This document shows, piece by piece, positions 41,256 through 52,411 of a DNA stretch of 64,000 nucleotides. The position numbers and the translations under genes are program-made. The stretch is from positions 20,955,201 to 21,019,200 of the forward strand of contig NC_092670.1 in the NCBI RefSeq assembly GCF_964355755.1. Reading direction: 5' to 3'. Source of the stretch: Antedon mediterranea. Its lineage: Eukaryota > Echinodermata > Crinoidea > Comatulida > Antedonidae. Positions within the stretch are counted from its first letter, which is position 1; the number at the start of each line of letters is the position of its first letter. A model generated the notes under the pieces. That model was not told where the DNA came from and did no database searches. It saw only the letters and a list, made by a program, of their open reading frames with translations.

Positions 41256-44200
41256 ATGGCGACCAAACGTCGTAATGGTGGTGGTGTTGATAGAGTTTCG
41301 AAAAAACTAGAAGCTAGCGTTGAACGAGGCGATTACTATGAAGCTCATCAAATGTATAAAACATTGTATTTCAGGTTCGTAATATCTTCGAAATGTATAG
41401 ATAGTTAAAGCCTGTAATCGGTCGAAAAAGATACTCAAAGCTTGGCCTAGGCCCGCTCTCTCGGCGGACTGTTTACTTGCCTTGTTTGGTTATGGATGTC
41501 TAGCGAACCAGGTAGACTAGCCGCGGCCGGGAGGCGGGGCCAGTCCCGACTGATCTGGAATTTGAGCTTAAGTTTTCTAGACTAGCCTAGTAAGTAGTAG
41601 GCTACTTAAATTAGGCCTACGGCGGTCTACTCATTATTGACATCCATTGACATGCATTTTTTTAATCTACGAAAATAAATACAAAATTGCAGTAAAAATT
41701 AAACAAAACTAACTAACTAGGCCCTAGTAGGCCTAGGGAACCTATATAGATAGGCCTAGCCTAGTTTTTAGGCCAATAGTATACTCTTATTAGGCGTAGC
41801 CTACCTACTATTAGTTCTCGTCAGGCCAGGCGGTAACTGTGCTATACAACCTACCTAATACCAGGCCCATTCCCTAGACTCTATCTAGGCATAGTTCAAA
41901 ACTAGTTAGTAGGCCTAGTAGGCATCAATAATCACAATTTCTCCACCTAGATTGATGAATCAAAACAAGCACGCTGAAGCAATACAACTAGTTTATGCTG
42001 GTGCAAGTCTTCTTCTTGAACACAATCAGGTACAGTATAATTATAAGCTTATTACTGTAGGTTGAATCTGTGCAATTATCATTATGGCTATGTTATGCGC
42101 GATTTGAACGATTTGCGCAATTTGAAATTGCGCAAAAAAATCCTTGCGCAATTTGAAATTGCGCAAAGAATTCTTGCGCAATTTTAAATTGCGCAAGGAT
42201 TTTTTTGCGCAATTTCAAATTGCGCAATCAACTTGCGCAATTTCAAATTGCGCAAGAAAATCTTTGCGCAATTTTAAATTGCGCTGCACAATTTGTAAAT
42301 TGCGCAAGATAGTTCTTGCGCAATATGACACCTTTGCGCAATTTGAAAACGAACTGTAAATTTTCCCATACATGGCTAGGCTAGGCCTAGGCAGAGGAGT
42401 TTAAAATTTAGTATTTTATTATATAAATAAGACCATTTCAATGAAGATAATGTTTAATACTCACTTTTTAAGTTTTTAATATTAGTTTAAGCTAGGCCAT
42501 GTAACCTAGTCAGTATCAGTAGTCCAGACCCTAGCTAGGCTAGAGTAGTATAGCCGGCCGCCCGCGCCGCGCCCGCCTGGTGGAACACCACCGCTTCGTT
42601 TTCCTTCGTCGGTTCTTCGACGGTATGCTAACTTATAACAATATTTGCACTACTAAAATAAGGAAATGCGATATTTATCTTTAATTTTGAATCATTCTTA
42701 GAAATTACTATAAAAATATGGGTGTGCATGATTTCACAATCTGTCGAAAAACCTTGCGCAATTTGCAGATTACTTGCGCAATTTAATACGTTGCTTGCGC
42801 AATTTGAAACACATGTTTCAATTCAAATTGCGCAAGGATTTTTTTTGCGCAATTTCAAATTGCGCAAATCGTTCAAATCGCGCATAACAGCTATATACTA
42901 TTCAAACAGTTGGCTGTAACAATTCATTATTCATTCATTATTGTACAGTAGAATTGGCCTGTTGGGTACAATATACTATTTTGTAGTTTTGGTTTAGATT
43001 GTGTTTTTAATGGTTCTTATTCTTATTTAGCATGTAAGTGGAGCAGATTTATGTATGCTACTAGTTGAAGCTTTTGAAGCTTCTGGAGCACCAGTCAACT
43101 CAGCTAACATAGGTAACAATGACTTAATGTACCCTACAATTAGCCCATCAGCTAACATAGGTAACAAAATGCTAAATCCACTCCAGACGTCCAATCTAAC
43201 CTTTTCTGGTTGGCCATCAAAAAAACATAATTTGTAAATTAAAACAAAATCTGGCTTATACACTGTACTACGAAATACCATTACTGTTCTTCAGTATATT
43301 AATAATAATATATAATTATTTAAAACTTTTATTCACTACAGCCAAAGTAACTGAACTATACAAGCAAGTGAGGTCAGACGTACCGGAACGAGAACTTTTT
43401 CTAAATGCTGCCCTCAAATGGTCGGCAAAGGGTAACCCAAAAAAAGGCTGTAGTCACCCAGATCTACATCAACAGGTTGCCCTTATATTCTGGAATGGTA
43501 AGTCTAGCTCGGGGTGGCTTACAATAAAGGTCTTTAACAAAGCCTCGGGTTGAAGAATATAAGATATTAAGAATTATTTCATTTTTCATTCAATCGTTTA
43601 TTTCGGAATCTCTGGTCCATAAAAATTAAAACCTTACTAATTACTACTACTCACACCTGAGGATGGCATTCCACCTGGAGAGCATCTTTGACTTTTATAT
43701 GACGTTGCCTATAATTGTTGAGACTACAACATTTTCACTTGAATTAAGTCTACACATCAGGCCATATATCGATTTTTTTTATATCGGAATTCTACATTCC
43801 ATAAACATGAGGCTGGAACTACAATGTCGAGGCCTTTGCAACACCATTCTTAACCCAGTATTGTGTTGCCTATTATAAGTTCAAGATATATATGTACTGA
43901 TATATCTATTCTGAATGCACTTTCACATTTTATTACAGAGAAATCCTATGCCTTATCCCGTTACCATTTTGTTCATTCCATGGATGGTAAGCAATGTGCC
44001 TCAATGCTAGTTGAGTTTCATACAACTCAAGGCTACCCAAGTGAAGTAGATATGTTTATTACACAAGCTGTATTTCAGTAAGTATTTCATGGCCTTAATA
44101 CCGTGAGTAAGAATGCAATTCGCATATACACTGATCACAAATTTGAGTAACACTCGAAATTCCCATTTTTTTCTGTCAATGTCTTGTATGATGCTAATTT

Positions 44201-45880
44201 ACTGGTTCTGATTGGCTACATGAGAACAATCCAATTACTATGACCAGTGGCCTGGAGGTTATGAGGGCCCCCCTCAGCAGTACCAAGAGGAAAAACCAGG
44301 CATTCAAATAATGTCATAAAAGCTGAAAACACCCACTTAGGGCTTTTAAATCAGGGGCCTCAGGAATCTGTGTTACGCCACTGACTATGACAGTTCGAGT
44401 TTTAAACAGGCATGGATGATTTGTAAGCAATAATTACAAATTTACCGTGTTTATTATGTTAATTTCTATTTAAAATGCTGTATTATGTAAACATATTTTG
44501 TTGTTTTTCAGGCTGTTGTGTCGCAAAAATACAACAACTGCGAATGAAACATTTCAGGTTTACACAGAGAGTCACCCCAACATTGAGAAAGGTCCACCTT
44601 TTATTTTACCCCTTCTCAATTTTCTTTGGTTTTTACTGTTAGCAATTGACAGGTACTTTTGAATTATTACTTATTTTTGGTAATTAAAATAGAGTTTCAA
44701 GTTTATTGTTTCACACAATACAATATACAATACATACATACATAAATTAATAAATATAATTGTGGGAGGAGGACACATTAAGCCAAGGCTTTAAGTTTGG
44801 TCCTCCAGATAAATAAATATATATTTAATTTAAGTGAGAGAAAAAAAAACAAATTTCATTAATTTCATTAATAAAACTACAGTTAATGGGTTAATAAACC
44901 TTTTCCATTTATACCAAATGCTCAAGCAAAAGGCCAATTTACACAAAGGGTAACGGTAAGCGGAAAACCATGTAGCTTGTCCCACGTAGAATCTGTATCG
45001 ATCCCGAGCAAAAACTGCTCGTCCGCTCCGCGATGTGAGTAAATCGTAATACGAAGGTTCGAATCCCGTTCATACAACTAAAAACACGGAACTTTCGCCG
45101 ATGAGCTATGCTCGACATGATTATAAGATCATGTGCCAAATATGAGCCCTGTTTCTATAATTAGACAGTATGATTAACATATATTCTATATTTAAATTAC
45201 CATTACCACTCGTCTGTGTAAATTGGCCTTAAAAAAAAAACAACAACTGAACCTGAACAAGCAAAGAGCTAAAGCAAAAAGTGCAACAGCCAGATTGCAA
45301 TATTTTCAATCAATTTATTCTAATTGCAATACACAATAGATTATTACATACATAAAATGTATACTTCATAATAATAATGTCTGTTGGCTAACAAATGTTT
45401 TTTATATTGCAGTGGAAAATTAGTAATGTTCACTGTTCTTTGTGAAAAATACAAACCTTCATTGCAAAAGGACCCTACATACAATAGTTACCTAGACAAG
45501 ATCGGACAAATATTCTTTGGTCTACCACCACCAAAACCAAGCGGGCCAGAGGGTATAATTGGTAAGTTATAGTGTAGTATGATTAGTAGTACATGATTAT
45601 GACATCACAAACCTGACCTAATTTTAAGTTAACATGATGTGGTAGAATATAGAATACCAACGTGATGTTTTGTTATTTTTACTGATTTTCAAATAAAACG
45701 TGTTTGCATTTTGAAAGGTGCGTTTTCTGTTACAATACAATAAAGGTAAAAATCTATATTTATCTTACAGGCAACCTTGTTCAGTCACTCTTTGCAGCTG
45801 ATATAGATGACAGTGATGAAGATGAAGCCATAGCAGCCAAAAAGCCTGAGGCAGAACTTTGCGGTTTAGACCTTGATTAA
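41256..45880 (+). CDS. GET4: GET4/TRC35, tail-anchored protein targeting factor (324 aa, 8 exons)
   Basis: Exons: 41256-41374, 41951-42029, 43031-43112, 43342-43497, 43939-44077, 44512-44652, 45413-45561, 45771-45880, joining in phase to 325 codons (human GET4 327 aa). GET4 is a cytosolic alpha-solenoid of the BAG6-UBL4A-GET4 complex, which hands tail-anchored membrane proteins to GET3. Matching segments include [19 protein letters not shown] at the N terminus, the [11 protein letters not shown] region, [51 protein letters not shown], and [15 protein letters not shown] near the end. The protein finishes with an acidic stretch (DIDDSDEDE) and LDLD. Intron 2 contains a transposon rich in TTGCGCAA. 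The exon 3 donor is duplicated 48 bases downstream, in frame. AATAAA follows the stop by about 90 bases. Confidence 0.94.
42091..42889. mobile_element. 799-bp transposon with about 20 TTGCGCAA palindromes
   Basis: The ends are long inverted repeats starting TGTTATGCGCGATTTGAACG followed by ATTTGCGCAATTTG. GCTA flanks both sides (42087-42090 and 42890-42893), a 4-bp target duplication. The left third is an array of palindromes of the form TTGCGCAATTTnAAATTGCGCAA; I count 14 TTGCGCAA words at the left and 6 at the right. The middle has AGGCCT words and a GC-rich patch (about 42552-42590). It lies in GET4 intron 2. Confidence 0.85.
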
Positions 45881-45971
45881 TGATGTGTATCAGTCGCTGC
45901 ACTGTAATGTACAATCAACCAAGCTTTCATATATTGATTTTTTTCCGTTCTTCGTTTAAAGACTATTTTTT

Positions 45972-45977
45972 AATAAA
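45972..45977 (+). terminator. Poly(A) signal of GET4
   Basis: AATAAA lies about 92 bases after the stop codon. Confidence 0.5.
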
Positions 45978-46060
45978 ATTGTTTGTATTACACAACACTC
46001 GGACTGTGTTTTTAAAAAGAAATATTTACACATTTATTGTATGTACAGTATTGTGCGATA

Positions 46061-46320
46061 TTAAAGATGTATTGTCCCTCACAAACATGAATAGGTTATT
46101 TTGTAGTTTTAATAGAGTAAATCCCTTCCATAGAAAAAAAAAAATGTACTCACTTATAAAATGACAAAATAAATGTTTAAATTCAACTAAAAACCCATTG
46201 GCTGGCAGCCAATTTGGCTATTTTTGGTCAAAGCGGATAACTATTATGTGACATTAAAATGGCATATTCAACAACAAAAAGTGTAAGAAGTATTTTTTCA
46301 GGGGAACAATACATCTTTAA
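46061..46320. mobile_element. AGATGTATTGTCC-type MITE, TTAA-flanked, 260 bp
   Basis: It starts TTAA-AGATGTATTGTCC and ends GGAACAATACATCT-TTAA. The interior shares AATAGGTTATTTTGTAG, AACTAAAAACCCATTGGCTG and AACTATTATGTGACATT with the copy at 56034-56312. Confidence 0.75.
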
Positions 46321-46874
46321 AACAAATAGTGGAGTAGTAAAAACCCTTTTTTAGGGTACACATTCAAGAACCAACAACCTGACACCCCCCCCCCCTCCCT
46401 TAACAGGGTCAATGTGTCTCCTGAATATTGGCTTTTGTAGTGTTAAAACACCCTCATATATCCTCTCATTCGTCTCGCGTGTTCCCTCAATAGGGGGGTT
46501 CTTTAAGAATGGTATCAATTGTACAATGTACAATTATCGGTAAGGGATTAAATACTATAGTTACATGGAGTTTTTTTTGGTATATTCTTTTTCATGAAAA
46601 AACATATGGTCCCATAAAATTTATTAATTTGTCTTACCTACATTTATTGTATTTAAAAGAATATTCAATTTGTTTAATTTACTGTAATAGATTAAAAGAG
46701 TCATAATTTATAATGTTTACTATATTATACTAGATTCCTGATGTGTTAGTTCATGTTTAATAGAAAGAAATTAAATTAAATAAAAGCTTTACTACATTAG
46801 ATAAATTATTTTTCATTAATTTGTCAAAATTTAGGACTGTTTTGGTTCAAATCTATAGCATACTGAACATAAAG

Positions 46875-47036
46875 AAAGCTCTACACTATCAAACTAGTTT
46901 AACAAGAAAGTGTGATGTCCCCAAATATGGTAGTGAAATGCCCAAATATGGTAGTGATATAACGGCATCACTACCACATATGGGCACATCACAGTTTTTT
47001 TGTCACATAAAGTTTGATAGTGTAGACAGAGCTTTA
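46875..47036. mobile_element. CTACACTATCAAACTAG MITE, copy 3
   Basis: It runs from AAAGCTCTACACTATCAAAC to GTTTGATAGTGTAGACAGAG plus CTTT. The centre contains GTGATGTCCCCAAATATGG and its near complement. Confidence 0.75.
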
Positions 47037-47145
47037 GAGTTGTGAAATCAGTATCTAAAAAAATCAAATTTCGCCAGCACAAACCCACCTTATACGAACT
47101 ATGCTTTGGAGTTGGAAGCTTACATTCTCAGTGAGAAAAAGCCCT

Positions 47146-47290
47146 AAAGCTCTGTCTACACTATCAAGCTTTACGTAACAACCAATGTAATGTGCCCATA
47201 TATGGACACGATGACGATATATTATTACTACCATAATTAGGCACATCACACTTCTTGTCAAACTCGTTTGATAGTGTGTAGACAGAGATT
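47146..47290. mobile_element. CTACACTATCAAACTAG MITE, copy 4
   Basis: It runs from AAAGCTCTGTCTACACTATC to GATAGTGTGTAGACAGAG, only about 110 bases from copy 3. The centre has TGATGTG/GGCACATCACA-type arms as in the other copies. Confidence 0.75.
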
Positions 47291-47620
47291 TACTCCAAAT
47301 TCAGATCAGCATTTATGGCTAACCACAATAAAAGTGTTCCTTTCCGATTCTGTCAATCTATCAGAGATCATACAAAACGCAATTCCCCTACTCACTGTCA
47401 ATCAATCTACGGTGACCTTGATGTTACACTGATTTATTAAGTGGTGTTTACCTTTTTCTATTAATTTTGTATTGAATGTTCTATATTTAACATAATCAAT
47501 TCGCATGGGTGTAGGGTTTCTCGTTTTGTATATTGCATTAATAGCTACCAGTGGGTATGTTTGCTTTAGGAGGCCTACTCATTAGTTTCTACGGAGGCAT
47601 AAAGTGGCCGAATTTTTGTA

Positions 47621-49209
47621 AAGTTTGGTTCTCACTAGGACGTAAACGCAACGCAAGCGTGTTGACCAATGACAAGCGACAGTTCAAATAATTTATCGCT
47701 TGTAAGGCTTGGTTCCCACTAGCGACGCAACGCAAGGACGTGATGCAACGTAAGTGATTTGACCAATCACAAGCGATGGATTATTCGAACAGTAGCTTGT
47801 CATTGGTCAACTCGCTTGCTTTGCGCGTACAACGTCTTTAGTGGAAACCACGCTTAATTGGTGAACTGCCTTACGTTACGTCCTTGTCTTGCGTCTCAAG
47901 CATTACCACAAAATACGTATAATATGCGTTAACTTGCCTGTAGTCTCTTTTGTGGAAACACTGGTGAAGGTTGCAGGCATATGCCTGTTTATCGTGGAAT
48001 ATGCGTGGCTCATGGAATACATTATCATCATTCCATATTTAATTAAGTCTGATACATTTGTTTTTATAATAAATTATTTGCGATATTTCACCTAGAGCGT
48101 CCGTAAAGTTTGTAGTTAAATTTCTCTAACGTAGTTGCAGTGATAATATATGAAATTGAATACACTCTGTTCGATATTCGTTCTAATATAAATATATGCA
48201 CATTTAACTTAATCATGCTTTTAATTAATTTGAACACGTTTCTATTAGGCCAATAATGCAAAAGGACCTTCGTGCTTCTTGACAAAGTGACGGCACTGAT
48301 GTGTTTTCATTATCAAAGCTCGGTTTCCCAGTTCGACGCAAGCGCGTACACAACACAAGTGAGTTGACCAATCACAAGCATGACGGACGGACCATCGCGT
48401 TGTGATTGGTCAAATTACTTGTGTTGCGCTCTTACGACATTGCGTCCTGGAGGTGGGAACCAAGCTTAAGATATAATACTTAAACAAGTTATTCTTCCAG
48501 ACGATAAACGTCCAAATTAAGAAGGTACCGACTAAACTTAGTTTGTTATTTATTTGTCTAAACTTGGTTCCCACTAGAACGTAACGCAAGGACGTAAACG
48601 CAACGCAAGCGTTGTAACCAATGACAAGCAAAGTTATAGACAGTTAGCAATCACAAGCGAATAAGTCATCGCTTGTGATTGGTCAATTCATTTGTGTTGC
48701 GTTACGTCCTTGCGTTGCGTCGCTAGTGGGAACCACGCTTTAGAAAGAAAAGAAAATCAAAGTTTAGGTATAAGGCCTATACTGTAATTGTTGTAGCAAC
48801 TATTAAAGCTTGGTTCCCACTAGAACGTAACGCAAGGACGTAAACGCAACGCAAGTGAATTGACCAATCACAAGCGATGGCTTACTCGCTTGTGATTGCT
48901 AACTGTCTATAACTTCGCCTGTCATTGGTTAAAACGCTTGCGTTGCGTTTACGTCCTTGCGTTACGTTCTAGTGGGAACCAAGCTTAACAATTATTTGGT
49001 AGCAAATAGTGATTAATTAACACCAAATGAAACAAATAATGTAGAATTGATAGATATATTGCTAAACTGTTTATAATCCCCCAACATGGTGACCGCCAAC
49101 AATGACGTAACACACTGATTTGACCAATCACGACGCGATGGGTGATCCAAAATGTCGTTTGAATGGTACGTACGCCATGCGTTGCGTACAAGTGGAAACC
49201 AAGTTTTAA
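47621..49209. mobile_element. Cluster of about six GTTCCCACTAG palindromic MITEs
   Basis: Copies lie at about 47621-47700 (truncated), 47706-47855, 48315-48469, 48559-48742, 48803-48988 and 49078-49209 (diverged). A full copy starts AAAGCTTGGTTCCCACTAG, followed by a block of the GACGTAAACGCAACGCAAG type, carries GACCAATCACAAGCGATGG in the middle, and ends as the inverse of its start. Copies are therefore almost complete palindromes. A decayed relative is at about 7449-7600. No transposase gene is present. Confidence 0.8.
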
Positions 49210-50406
49210 CATCACTTTACGGAGCAGCACAGCGATGACGTACATTTCGGCTATAATTATATTTCCATCGTTTCTACAAAAACAGACGGACGATTTCTTC
49301 AATGCAATTGCTTAAATTAATTGTAAACACACAGCTACATAAAAAATAGTTTTCGGTTATCTTTTCACTTTTATCGATTTTTAAAATAAATGTTATTACT
49401 AGATTTTCAATCAATATAAATGGTTTTCACGTTCCCAATAATAAATTGTTTATTAATGATGTTGTAAATTGTTATTTGTCTCTAAGAAGCAAGTGTCATC
49501 ATACACTTGCTCGAAGTCTGTATTCATTGTCTTTTTTATTTATTTTTTTTAATCTCGATTTTTGTTATTTGTTTTTTTAATTCTGAAATATCGAATCTCA
49601 AGTAGTATACGTATGAAACGCCATATGTGCAAAAATATTTATCTTTTTATTAAAATTAGAACAAAACTAGTGTAATCATAATTATTATTATAAATCATTT
49701 ATTCAAATTATCAATAATTACAACGGTATACCAGTTTTTTACCATATAAAGGGTCTATCACAGTTTCGTTTTCATGAGGCTATGCGCATATCGATTGGCG
49801 CATAGCCGCGTGTAGCGTCGTTAAAACGGAATACTGACGGCGCCGGATTTTGGATATGTATACCAAATATCGATTTATCTGCATCTGCGTCCGTCAAATT
49901 GTGTCTCTTGTGTAAACAGCCAATCATCGCCGAGTGTGTTATATAAAATTGATGGAGGACCGATTGAAGTGCTGTGTTAAAATCAATATCACTGCGCGCT
50001 CTTTAGGCCTAAGTATATTAATGCAGTTAAAATGCAAATAGTTGACACTCAACTTAATCAAACTCAATTTTTAATAGTTTAACTTAACTTTAACGTGGCC
50101 TTCGGTTCACTGATTGAAATGTGTAATTTTCAATTCAATATTTTTGATTGGATCGTATTAGGCTCTATAAAACAATTTTAAGCTGAAGTTATTACACCTT
50201 GAGAAAATGACAAAAAAATCTCTCGACGGTTTCGCGTGCGTGTTCGATGTCGACATTATGTGGTAAGTGGTAGCTTGTGTTTGTCAGAGTTGTCGCCCGC
50301 GTGTTTGTCCTGTGCACAATTAGAAAGAAGTCATCATTGTCGGTCTGTTTTACTCGTTATCTTTTTTTTTGTGGTATAGTCAAAAGGTTTTCTCGTTTTT
50401 TTGCGT

Positions 50407-50570
50407 TAAGCTCTGTCTACACTCTATCACACTTTATGTGGCAACCAAATTTGATGTGCCCAATGGACGATGATGATGTCATATCACTGCCATATTTGGG
50501 CATATCACTGCCATATGGGCAAATCACACTTGTTTTTGTCAAACTAGTTTGATGGTGTAGACGGATCTTA
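50407..50570. mobile_element. CTACACTATCAAACTAG MITE, copy 5
   Basis: It runs from TAAGCTCTGTCTACACTCTA to AAACTAGTTTGATGGTGTAG plus ACGG. The centre carries TTTGATGTGCCCAATGG and CATATGGGCAAATCAC. Confidence 0.7.
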
Positions 50571-50737
50571 AACTACCACTTTTTTCATTTCATCATATCA
50601 TAATAAATACATCATCCTTTTTTATATTGTTATTTTCGTTCTTATATTATATATATATATATTTTTTTTTTTCAGTAAGTGGTTGGATCATTACAATTTG
50701 ATGAATAAGTTACTTAGTTTGATTTGTGAAAACTGAA

Positions 50738-50812
50738 TCACCAGTAGGCCTATCACCAGTAGGCCTATCACCAGTAGGCCTATCACCAGTAGGCCTATCA
50801 CCAGTAGGCCTA
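50738..50812. repeat. 15-bp tandem repeat, five copies
   Basis: The unit TCACCAGTAGGCCTA is repeated five times without change. Each unit contains the AGGCCT word that is frequent in this window. Confidence 0.92.
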
Positions 50813-51331
50813 TCAAATAACACAAAGAGAATGTTTCTATAATGTATTTACAATCCTTTTAATAATTTAATGTTAAACTTTAAAACGACTAAAGAAAGCA
50901 AGGTAATGGACATAAACGTGACGTCAACACGTACGTAGGCCTAATTGTCCTTCTTCTTCTTCCTGTGGCATGCTTCATTAATGCCAGGCACCATTATAAT
51001 GAGAGGCACACAGTTGACGTATGCGTACACACGTTCTTGATGACTCCTTGACGACTACAACTTTTTTTTAAAGTTACATAAAATAATCGTAATTATTCTT
51101 ATGGAACCGAAATCCAAGCATACATTTTCAATTATATTATTTATAGCAACACCATGGCAATCTGTTATAGCAATCTGTCAGATTGCCTTGCAATCTGTCA
51201 GATTGCCTTGGTGCTAATATTGACGTTACTAAACAATGCTTTTCTAGAATAAATTGCAATCTGCTCAGAGCTGCCATTGTTTTCTATTAAAGGCGGTAAG
51301 AAGATCACTCAGGTCCTACTGTAATTCCTCG

Positions 51332-52411
51332 TCACTTCCACTTGATACATTTTACCATAGCAATCCGGACCTTTTTATTAGTTATGGCGTAAAGTATGGG
51401 ATTGAACACGGAATCTGCATACATAATCAAATGTATCCACTTCCAGTGTCTTCTGTCTTCAAACACCATCGTAAAATTTTTCATAACTCCAGTTATCCCC
51501 AACGGGGCCCAACAAACTAAGAACGTTGATAGTATCACGCCCATCATAATCGCTGGTTTAATGTATCTTCGCTTGAAGTCTACATGTGTCGATGATTTAT
51601 TTTTATCAGTAGGCCTATGCACGTTCGGAAATTTTGATGACATGTCGTCTGCGTTTTGAGCGCGATCATTTTTGGATGGGTTTACTGCAACGGTGTTAAC
51701 TGTGGCGGACGCACCATCGTCCATAATTCCTACTCTACGTCGGCGTAGAATTCTTTTTCGGATATTCAAAAACGTATTCAAATTGAAATATGCAATTACC
51801 GACATTGGCACGAATAACAGAATAAATAGAAGAAATAAGTTTGATAATGTTTCGGGTATGGTATGGAAGTTACAATACAGATCGTCTGCTGTTGTGTCAT
51901 TAAATCCCACTACCTCATAGTAGACAATCTCATTGGTTGTCATTGTTACTATTGAGAACACCCAGGTGAAACTAATTTGCATATTCACTTTTCGCTTTGT
52001 TTGAGCTTCCAGGTAAACGGGGTATTCCTTGTGAACGAGCAAGTAACGATCTAAGCTTATGAACGCAATGGTATAAATCGTCACAATGAGAAAGCTTCCC
52101 TCTATTATAGATTTAAGCATGCACATGACTACGCCAAATGGCCATCGGTCTAGCGTGGTGACAACGATCAGCAGTGGTAGTGGGATCAGTCCAACACCAA
52201 GATCAGCCGTGGCTAGACTCATGATGTGCCGGTTGCTTTGTGGGTTATTCCTTAATGTTGCGTTTCGCGTGAATACGATAATCGTTAATGCGTTTCCACC
52301 TATGGCTATTATAGACAGGATGCTAACGAGTATATGGGTGAGTATCAATCCTGCAGTAACTTCAAATTCGTCAGACACGTCAGATGTTGACGCATTCTCG
52401 TCAAACTCCAT
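51332..52411 (-). CDS. Class A (rhodopsin-family) G protein-coupled receptor, single coding exon, 359 aa
   Basis: Seven hydrophobic helices carry class A landmarks: Asn40 (GNAL, 1.50), Asp70 (ATADLG, 2.50), Cys97 (3.25), Asp-Arg-Tyr 121-123, Trp150 (4.50), Cys180 (loop 2), Pro202 (5.50), Cys-Trp-Ala-Pro 300-303, and Asn-Pro-x-x-Tyr 337-341. Asn6 (NAS) is a possible glycosylation site. Position 3.32 is Glu104, not the Asp of aminergic receptors, so a biogenic-amine ligand is not supported. The third intracellular loop is long (about 215-280) and basic. The C-terminal tail is very short (CIKWK). The start is the first ATG after in-frame non-coding sequence. A splice acceptor at about 52508 (TTTTTTGTGTAG on minus) suggests a non-coding upstream exon. 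Candidate donors lie at 57019 and 57859 but are unproven. Intronless class A receptors are commonly expanded in echinoderms. The ligand is unknown. Confidence 0.9.
   Translation of the reverse strand: MEFDENASTSDVSDEFEVTAGLILTHILVSILSIIAIGGNALTIIVFTRNATLRNNPQSNRHIMSLATADLGVGLIPLPLLIVVTTLDRWPFGVVMCMLKSIIEGSFLIVTIYTIAFISLDRYLLVHKEYPVYLEAQTKRKVNMQISFTWVFSIVTMTTNEIVYYEVVGFNDTTADDLYCNFHTIPETLSNLFLLFILLFVPMSVIAYFNLNTFLNIRKRILRRRRVGIMDDGASATVNTVAVNPSKNDRAQNADDMSSKFPNVHRPTDKNKSSTHVDFKRRYIKPAIMMGVILSTFLVCWAPLGITGVMKNFTMVFEDRRHWKWIHLIMYADSVFNPILYAITNKKVRIAMVKCIKWK

Larger units (their letters stand above)
49210..51331. other. Intergenic, no gene recognised
   Basis: Contents are AT-rich sequence, a MITE (50407-50570), a 15-bp tandem repeat (50738-50812) and a small palindromic repeat of GCAATCTGTCAGATTGCC (about 51130-51215). 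None of the short frames has recognisable features. The 3' UTR of the minus-strand GPCR lies at the right edge. Confidence 0.4.

Noticed and set aside
42087-42893. CRISPR-like array in GET4 intron 2
   Set aside because: The repeats are palindromes with variable short gaps inside a transposon, in an animal intron. There are no unique spacers or cas genes.
42144-42919. Repetitive open frames across the TTGCGCAA array
   Set aside because: They come from translating the palindromic repeats inside the transposon and have no gene features.
45040-45095. tRNA-like B box (GGTTCGAATCCCG) near 45073
   Set aside because: Only the T-arm part is present. No A box at the right spacing or acceptor stem was found, so it is at most a decayed SINE.
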